From assembly GCA_900553055.1 (NCBI GenBank), contig USBV01000015.1, positions 1 to 17,459 of the forward strand: DNA of 17,459 nucleotides, in the 5' to 3' direction. Below, one piece after another: positions 12,676 through 17,459 of this stretch (within the stretch, counting starts at the first letter, position 1; each line of letters begins with the position of its first letter). A program made the position numbers and the translations under genes. This DNA comes from an uncultured Phascolarctobacterium sp. (GTDB lineage Bacteria > Bacillota > Negativicutes > Acidaminococcales > Acidaminococcaceae). Below the pieces are notes generated by a model. The model searched no databases. It saw nothing but the letters and a program-made list of their open reading frames with translations, and had not been told where the DNA came from.

Positions 12676-14117
12676 TGACTAGATATATTACCGTTATCGG
12701 CCTGGAGGTCCATGCCGAGCTGAAAACTAAAACCAAAGCCTTCTGCAGCTGCTCCACTGAATTTGGCAGCACTCCTAATACCCATGTATGCCCCGTATGC
12801 TTGGGTATGCCCGGCGCTCTGCCCGTGCTGAACAAGCAGGTGGTTGACTTCGCTATTAAAGCAGGCCTCGCTTTGAACTGCGATATTCAAAAATACAATA
12901 AATTCGACCGTAAAAACTATTTCTATCCTGACCTGTCCAAAAACTATCAGATTTCCCAATTTGATAAACCCATCTGCTTGGGTGGTCACATCGACATCGT
13001 GGTAGAGGGCGAGCACAAGCGCATTGGCATCACCCGTATCCACATGGAGGAGGACGCTGGCAAGCTGAACCACAGCGGTGCTACCATTTCCACCTCCGAT
13101 TCCTCCGCTGTTGACTACAACCGCGCAGGCGTACCCCTGATTGAAATCGTTTCCGAGCCCGATATGCGCAGTGCTGCTGAAGCCCGCGCTTACATGGAAA
13201 ACCTGAAGGCTATTTTGGAATATACCGATGTTTGCGACTGCAAGATGCAGGAAGGCAGCCTGCGCTGCGACGCCAACATTTCCATTATGCCCGAGGGCGC
13301 TAAGGAATTCGGTACCCGTGCCGAAATCAAGAATCTGAACTCCTTCCGTGCTTTGGAACGCGCTATTAACTACGAGGTTGAGCGTCAAAAAGAGATTCTG
13401 GAGGATGGTGGCCACGTTGTGCAAGAAACCCGTACCTGGGATGAGGCTAACGGTGTAACCCTGTCCATGCGCTCCAAGGAAGAAGCTCATGACTATCGTT
13501 ATTTCCCCGAGCCCGACCTGGTTCCCGTACAATTGGACGACGCTTGGATTGAGCGTATTCGCGAGACTCTGCCGGAGCTGCCGGCACAACGCCAAGCACG
13601 CCTGATGAGCGAGCACGGCCTGCCCGAATACGACGCTTCCCAAATCGTTTCCACCAAGGCTATGGCTGAATACTTTGATGAAGCAGTAAAGACTGCTAAG
13701 GATAGCAAGGGCGTTTCCAACTGGCTGCTCGGCGATGTTTCCGCTTATATGAACAACGAAGGCATCACCATTAGCGAGTTCAAGGTTGCTCCTGCCCATT
13801 TGGCAGAGCTGGTTAACCTGACTAAGGACGGCGTACTCTCCAGCAAGCTGGCTAAAAAGGTCTTTGCCGAAATGCTCAAGTCCGATGAATCTCCCAAGGC
13901 TCTGGTTAAGAAGCTGGGCCTGGAACAGGTAAGCGACGAGGGTGCTATCCTGAAGCTGGTTGAAGAAACCATCGCTGAAAATCCCCAATCCGTAATCGAC
14001 TACAAGAACGGCAAGGATAAGGCTATCGGCTTCTTGGTTGGCCAGATCATGAAGAAATCTCGTGGCAAGGCTAACCCGGGCATGGTTACTAAGATGCTGA
14101 AAGAAAAGATGATTTAA
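12675..14117 (+). CDS. gatB: GatB, tRNA-binding and kinase subunit of tRNA amidotransferase
   Basis: A 480-residue protein. It activates the side chain of misacylated Asp-tRNA or Glu-tRNA with ATP and receives ammonia from GatA. The start YITVIGLEVHAEL is canonical, and the zinc ligands C24, C26, C39 and C42 (CSC and CPVC) are present. The catalytic cradle (DYNRAGVPLIEIVSEPD) and the C-terminal YqeY-like tail that binds the tRNA elbow (ending in a GKANPGMVTKML segment) are intact. AGGTAAC just before the stop of gatA supplies a modest Shine-Dalgarno sequence. An intrinsic terminator follows within 10 bases. Confidence 0.98.
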   Translation: MTRYITVIGLEVHAELKTKTKAFCSCSTEFGSTPNTHVCPVCLGMPGALPVLNKQVVDFAIKAGLALNCDIQKYNKFDRKNYFYPDLSKNYQISQFDKPICLGGHIDIVVEGEHKRIGITRIHMEEDAGKLNHSGATISTSDSSAVDYNRAGVPLIEIVSEPDMRSAAEARAYMENLKAILEYTDVCDCKMQEGSLRCDANISIMPEGAKEFGTRAEIKNLNSFRALERAINYEVERQKEILEDGGHVVQETRTWDEANGVTLSMRSKEEAHDYRYFPEPDLVPVQLDDAWIERIRETLPELPAQRQARLMSEHGLPEYDASQIVSTKAMAEYFDEAVKTAKDSKGVSNWLLGDVSAYMNNEGITISEFKVAPAHLAELVNLTKDGVLSSKLAKKVFAEMLKSDESPKALVKKLGLEQVSDEGAILKLVEETIAENPQSVIDYKNGKDKAIGFLVGQIMKKSRGKANPGMVTKMLKEKMI

Positions 14118-14123
14118 ATTATT

Positions 14124-14170
14124 AAAGCTAGCGTTGCTGACTGCAAGAAGTCAGTTACGCTAGCTTTTTT
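14124..14170 (+). terminator. Rho-independent terminator of gatCAB
   Basis: AAAGCTAGCGT (14124-14134) pairs with ACGCTAGCTTT (14157-14167), and an inner CTGACT/AGTCAG (14137-14142 with 14149-14154) closes a 6-nt loop. A T run continues to 14170. Confidence 0.95.
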
Positions 14171-14345
14171 AGTCGTTCATAAAGCGAGTTTTTGTTCCAG
14201 ATGCGATTCAGTGCAGTTTGTTGTGCTGCGGCTGCAGCGGGTTATTTTGTGGCGCTGTGAACTGAATAGCTAAGTGGGTACACTGTCTGCGGATGGAGAA
14301 GTCGCTTAGCTGCAAGCGCGGAACTGACAATCTACAAACGTTTGT

Positions 14346-14368
14346 TCCTGTAACGTTTCGTTACAGGA
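14346..14368. terminator. Strong hairpin in the 14171-14406 gap, possible terminator for the minus-strand pair
   Basis: TCCTGTAACG (14346-14355) and CGTTACAGGA (14359-14368) are perfect 10-bp arms with a 3-nt spacer. It lies about 40 bases beyond the stop of the DUF523-like gene on the minus strand, so it could end that transcript, though no U run follows in either direction. Elsewhere in the 236-base gap I see only a weak 7-bp inverted repeat (AGCTAAG 14268-14274 with CTTAGCT 14305-14311) and no gene, tRNA or promoter I can support. Confidence 0.45.
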
Positions 14369-14406
14369 GTTAAATTCAGTATCTTTGTACGCATGCAACG
14401 AGCAAC

Positions 14407-14886
14407 TCAAAGCAGCTTTTCCAGCAGCTCCGGCGTCAAATCATCCTCGCCATAAACCTTGATGCCGATACTTGTCAGCAGAGCTGCTGTGACTCCTTGA
14501 CCAGAGATAGTCGTGCCTGAGAATGTGCCATCATAGATGGCTTTGCTGCCGCAGGAGGGGCTGCGTTGCTTTAAGATGGCTACGGTAATACCCTTTTCCA
14601 TGCACAGCTGCGCACATTTTTGCGCGCCATCAATAAAGGCAGTAGTAACATCCTGTCCCTCTTTATTAATGACTTTAGCCTTGAGCTGCAGCACATCAGC
14701 TCCAGTCCCTCCTTTAATCTCAGCAGGAGGGCGGGGAGTGGGCAAACCGCCGCTTACTTCAGGACAGAATGGAAAAATCTCTTCTCCCTTACCCTTAGCC
14801 AACAGCTCCAAAAGCAAGGGGCAGGGATTGCCATCACCCTTATAACGTACAGGATGATTTAATAAACACGCACTGACGAGAATCAT
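14407..14886 (-). CDS. DUF523 / TudS-like Fe-S protein (thiouracil-desulfidase family)
   Basis: A 159-residue protein with the full DUF523 pattern: ILVSACLLN at the start (C7), FCPEVSGGLPTPRPPAEI (C41), KQRSPSCGS (C112), IYDG and FSG, and the late GQGVTAALL. The three conserved Cys (C7, C41, C112) match those that hold a [4Fe-4S] cluster in characterised TudS enzymes, which remove sulfur from 2-thiouracil. Most DUF523 members are otherwise uncharacterised, so the substrate here is open. Its ATG overlaps the stop of the AlaX gene by 4 bases (ATGA), so the two are translationally coupled. Confidence 0.88.
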   Translation of the reverse strand: MILVSACLLNHPVRYKGDGNPCPLLLELLAKGKGEEIFPFCPEVSGGLPTPRPPAEIKGGTGADVLQLKAKVINKEGQDVTTAFIDGAQKCAQLCMEKGITVAILKQRSPSCGSKAIYDGTFSGTTISGQGVTAALLTSIGIKVYGEDDLTPELLEKLL

Positions 14887-16085
14887 TGTACCAGCTTCTC
14901 CACTACCGCGGCCAGCTTAGCTTCCCAGTCGGCGCAGGAGTCACTGCCACCTTGGGCACAGTCGCTCTTGCCGCCGCCGCGACCAGCGAAGGCAGCATTC
15001 AGCTCCTTAATCACTGCACGACAATCGATGCTGGTATTAGCCCCTGCTACCGCAGCGTAGCTAATGCGCTCAGGCTTAGCTGCTACCAAAAGACCCAAGG
15101 TGTTTTCGTGTGCAGTGAGCTTGGGAATGAAGGCCTTGATATCCTTGGCATCAAAGCCATCCAAGGGCCAAGCGACCACCTTGACGCCGTTGGCGTCGGG
15201 GGGCGCAACGGCCATAATTTCCTCCAGCTGCTTTTCCTTCATAGCCAGCAACTTGCTCTTTACTGCCTCTAGCTGCGTCTGCATATCTGCCTTCAGCTTT
15301 TCGATGTGCTCCGGCACCAGCTCCGGCTTGGTGGACAAAGATTGCGCTACCTTGAGCAGGGTGCTGTTCTTTTTATCCATGTCTAACAAAGCACGCCGTC
15401 CGCACAAGAATTCCACGCGACAGCCACCCTTGTGCTTTTCGTGGCGAATGACCTTGACGCTGCCAATCATGCCTGTAAAGGGAGGATGGGTGCCGCAGCA
15501 GGTGCAGATGTCGGCTCCTTCTACGCTAACGATTCGTAAAATGCCGGTCAGCTTTTCGTTAAACTTGCGCATTTTATCCTTCAGCTTCACCGCCTCGCTG
15601 CTAGCCATATAATCAACACTTACAGGACGATTATCCCAAATAATTTCGTTAGTGAAGAGCTCTGTCTTAAGCAAATCCTCTTCCGTCAGCTCCTTATCCA
15701 AATCGATAAAAACACTGTCCTCATTCATATGAAAGCCCACATTATGGGCTTCAAATAGCTTCCAGCAGGCGAAGGACAAAATGTGCTCGCCAAGATGCTG
15801 TTGCATTCTATCCAGGCGCACGCTCCAGTCCAGCACCGCCTTCACGGGAATGCCCACGGGCAAGGGTTCTCTGCATTCGTGATAAATATGACCTTCCTTT
15901 TCGGATACATGCTCCACTATAATATCATTGATCTTGCCCTTATCGCTCAGTTGTCCGCCGCCTTCAGGAAAGAAAACTGTTTTGTCCAATTCAATCAAAT
16001 ATTTGCCATCCTTTTGGGTGCAGGCGGTGACAATGGCCTCGCATTCCTTAAGCATGGAGTTGTTTTCAAAAAGCTTTGCTGTCAT
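14883..16085 (-). CDS. AlaX-type alanyl-tRNA editing protein (long form with DHHA1-like tail)
   Basis: A 400-residue, free-standing relative of the alanyl-tRNA synthetase editing domain. It hydrolyses mischarged Ser-tRNA(Ala) (and Gly) in trans. The N-terminal part has FFPEGGGQLSDKG (38-50). The zinc and catalytic site is present as HLGEH (H97, H101) and CCGTH (C196, H200), the HxxxH...CxxxH set. A coiled helical stretch (about 240-290) leads to a DHHA1-like C-terminal domain with GRGGGKSDCAQGG. This is the long AlaX type found widely in Firmicutes. GAGGGGG lies 7-8 bases before the ATG. The DUF523-like gene follows with an ATGA overlap. Confidence 0.92.
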   Translation of the reverse strand: MTAKLFENNSMLKECEAIVTACTQKDGKYLIELDKTVFFPEGGGQLSDKGKINDIIVEHVSEKEGHIYHECREPLPVGIPVKAVLDWSVRLDRMQQHLGEHILSFACWKLFEAHNVGFHMNEDSVFIDLDKELTEEDLLKTELFTNEIIWDNRPVSVDYMASSEAVKLKDKMRKFNEKLTGILRIVSVEGADICTCCGTHPPFTGMIGSVKVIRHEKHKGGCRVEFLCGRRALLDMDKKNSTLLKVAQSLSTKPELVPEHIEKLKADMQTQLEAVKSKLLAMKEKQLEEIMAVAPPDANGVKVVAWPLDGFDAKDIKAFIPKLTAHENTLGLLVAAKPERISYAAVAGANTSIDCRAVIKELNAAFAGRGGGKSDCAQGGSDSCADWEAKLAAVVEKLVQ

Positions 16086-16229
16086 GATTATTCCCCCTCG
16101 CGCGCAAAAATCTGCGCTTCTAATTCTAAAAATCTACTAAGGATATTGTACCACCTCTAAGCTAAAATATGATATAATTTAACTATATTTTGCAAAAAAT
16201 TTCACTTTATCAGAAGCGAGGACGAATAA
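16086..16229. promoter_or_regulatory. Divergent intergenic region between the AlaX gene and the HAD gene
   Basis: 144 bases shared by two divergent genes. For the plus strand TATAAT lies at 16173-16178 and GCGAGG precedes the HAD start. No -35 of good match lies at 16-18 bp. For the minus strand TACAAT lies at 16150-16145, again with a weak -35. Promoters for both directions are likely here but only the -10 elements are visible. Confidence 0.4.
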
Positions 16230-16889
16230 ATGTATCAAAATTTACTCTTTGATTTAGATGGCACGTTGACCAATTCTGCCGAGGGCATTACCAAATGCGT
16301 GCAAAACGCACTGCATCTTATGGGCATCGAGGAGCCTGATTTGAAGAAGTTGGAGGTTTTTATCGGACCGCCCCTACGCGCCAGCTACATGAAATATTAT
16401 GGTATGACGGCGGAGCAGGCTGAGGAGGGCATTGAGCTTTATCGCCAGCGCTACACCGATATCGGAATTTGGGAAAACAAGGTTTATCCCGGTATGATGG
16501 AGCTTTTGGGGCTGTTAAAGCAAAACGGCTTCCGCTTGGGCATGTGCACTGCTAAGCCAGAGGTTTTTGCTGTGCGCATTGCGGAGCATTTTGGTTTTAA
16601 TGATTTCTTGGTTGATGTCACAGGCTGTAGCTTGGATGGCAAAACTGATAATAAGGCGCTCGTGGTTGCCGAGTCCCTGCGCAAATGGGGACTTGATACT
16701 CCGGAGAAAAAGGCTACTGTAGCCCTCGTGGGCGACCGCCGCGAGGATGTTATGGCTGCCCATGCTAACGGCATCGCCTGTATCGGTGTCGGCTTTGGCT
16801 TTGCTTCTCCGGGCGAGCTTGAGGAAGCTGGCTGCGAGCATTATGTTGCTACCATGGCCGACTTGAAGGCTTTGCTGCTGGGAAAATAA
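16230..16889 (+). CDS. HAD-superfamily hydrolase, phosphoglycolate phosphatase-like
   Basis: A 219-residue HAD hydrolase with a helical cap after motif I. Motif I is DLDGTLT (D8, D10), motif II is CTAKP (T107), the Lys of motif III is K138 or K142, and motif IV is VGDRREDV (D169, D173). The overall pattern matches the Gph/PpaX-type subfamily that dephosphorylates small phosphorylated metabolites. The actual substrate cannot be read from sequence. The metallophosphoesterase gene follows after 53 bases with no terminator between, so the two are probably co-transcribed. Confidence 0.9.
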   Translation: MYQNLLFDLDGTLTNSAEGITKCVQNALHLMGIEEPDLKKLEVFIGPPLRASYMKYYGMTAEQAEEGIELYRQRYTDIGIWENKVYPGMMELLGLLKQNGFRLGMCTAKPEVFAVRIAEHFGFNDFLVDVTGCSLDGKTDNKALVVAESLRKWGLDTPEKKATVALVGDRREDVMAAHANGIACIGVGFGFASPGELEEAGCEHYVATMADLKALLLGK

Positions 16890-16942
16890 TTTGGCTGTGT
16901 GCTGCAGTTTAGTGCATTATTTAGTTTCACAACGAGGTTTTT

Positions 16943-17459
16943 ATGAATATCTATGCAATTGGCGACCTGCATTTATCGGGGGAGCCGCCCACTAAGCCCA
17001 TGGAAATTTTTGGGGAGCATTGGTTGGGACATAAGGAAAAAATAAAAGCAAACTGGTTAGCTACAGTCAAAGCTGAAGACACAGTGATTATTTGTGGTGA
17101 CATTAGCTGGGCCATGGGTCTGCAGAATGCGGCAGAGGATTTAGCTTGGCTAGCACAGCTGCCCGGTCGCAAGCTGCTTTTACGCGGTAACCACGATTAC
17201 TGGTGGGCTAGTCTTGCAAAAATGCAACAGTTATATGGAGCTGATTTCGAATTCATTCAAAACGACTGCATCATGGTGGGTGATACTGCTATTTGTGGTA
17301 CCCGCGGTTGGGTGCTACCATCGGCGGAAAACTTTACTGTCGAGGATGAAAAGATTTATAAGCGGGAGGCTATTCGTTTAGAAATTTCCCTGAAGGCAGC
17401 TCTTAAGCAGGAACCTGCCAGCATTATCGTAGCCTTTCACTATCCGCCGCTCTTTGCGG
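16943..17459 (+). CDS. Metallophosphoesterase (COG1768-like), 3' end outside the window
   Basis: ATG 16943 follows an ACGAGG ribosome binding site, and the frame is open to the window edge (172 codons seen). The calcineurin-like metal motifs are in order: GDLHLS (D8, H10), CGDISWA (D53), RGNHDYWW (N83, H84, D85), and AFHYPPLF near the end, giving the next His. The GDLHLSGE start and the GNHDYWW form are those of the COG1768 'predicted phosphohydrolase' group rather than nucleases. It is probably a cytoplasmic phosphodiesterase or phosphatase of unknown substrate. The C-terminal part and stop are not in the window. Confidence 0.88.
   Translation, partial: MNIYAIGDLHLSGEPPTKPMEIFGEHWLGHKEKIKANWLATVKAEDTVIICGDISWAMGLQNAAEDLAWLAQLPGRKLLLRGNHDYWWASLAKMQQLYGADFEFIQNDCIMVGDTAICGTRGWVLPSAENFTVEDEKIYKREAIRLEISLKAALKQEPASIIVAFHYPPLFA

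Noticed and set aside
12639..13988. 449-codon open frame on the minus strand
   Set aside because: It lies wholly opposite gatB, which has full family motifs and coupling to gatA. The antisense frame shows no domain and arises from gatB codon bias.
14171..14406. Possible tRNA or small RNA gene in the gap
   Set aside because: No T-arm GGTTCGA-type sequence or cloverleaf, and no promoter. Only hairpins are seen.

Overview
The window looks like chromosomal DNA of a diderm Firmicute, most likely class Negativicutes (a Phascolarctobacterium- or Acidaminococcaceae-like anaerobe). Evidence: Firmicute-style genes with strong AGGAGG-type ribosome binding sites and an indirect tRNA-amidation operon (gatCAB) lie beside ExbB/ExbD/TonB, which only make sense in a cell with an outer membrane. 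The taxonomic call is an inference. I saw no rRNA, tRNA, IS transposase or CRISPR array.

Region 1 (1-262): the 3' end of an OB-fold-like gene and its rho-independent terminator.

Region 2 (about 350-9937): one long, tightly packed, co-directional run of twelve genes, apparently a single transcription unit. It starts behind two near-identical copies of a palindromic operator-like element and ends at a strong bidirectional terminator. Order: small unknown protein; unknown protein with a Cys/His-rich metal-binding loop; 45-residue single-span membrane peptide; metallo-beta-lactamase-fold hydrolase with a Tat signal; about 10-span membrane protein of unknown family; tatB-like, tatA, tatC; a 905-residue hybrid sensor kinase; exbB, exbD, tonB. 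The kinase lacks the HisKA phosphoacceptor His (Thr instead) and has Glu in place of the phosphoacceptor Asp of its first receiver domain, while its ATPase domain looks intact. An internal promoter lies within a long inverted repeat just before the tat genes. The arrangement suggests a cell-envelope system with its own exported hydrolase, exporter, sensor and TonB energiser. This is the most unusual part of the window.

Region 3 (9943-10902): an Rrf2/IscR-family regulator on the minus strand with three Cys that could hold an Fe-S cluster. It has a palindrome across its promoter and a hairpin in its leader. It is followed by a roughly 190-bp imperfect inverted repeat, MITE-like, and then the gatCAB promoter and leader.

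Region 4 (10903-14170): gatC-gatA-gatB, the Asp-tRNA(Asn)/Glu-tRNA(Gln) amidotransferase, ending at a clear terminator.

Region 5 (14171-17459): a non-coding stretch with a hairpin; a minus-strand pair with an ATGA overlap (AlaX-type alanyl-tRNA editing protein, then a DUF523/TudS-like Fe-S protein); then, divergently, a HAD-family phosphatase and the start of a metallophosphoesterase cut by the window edge.
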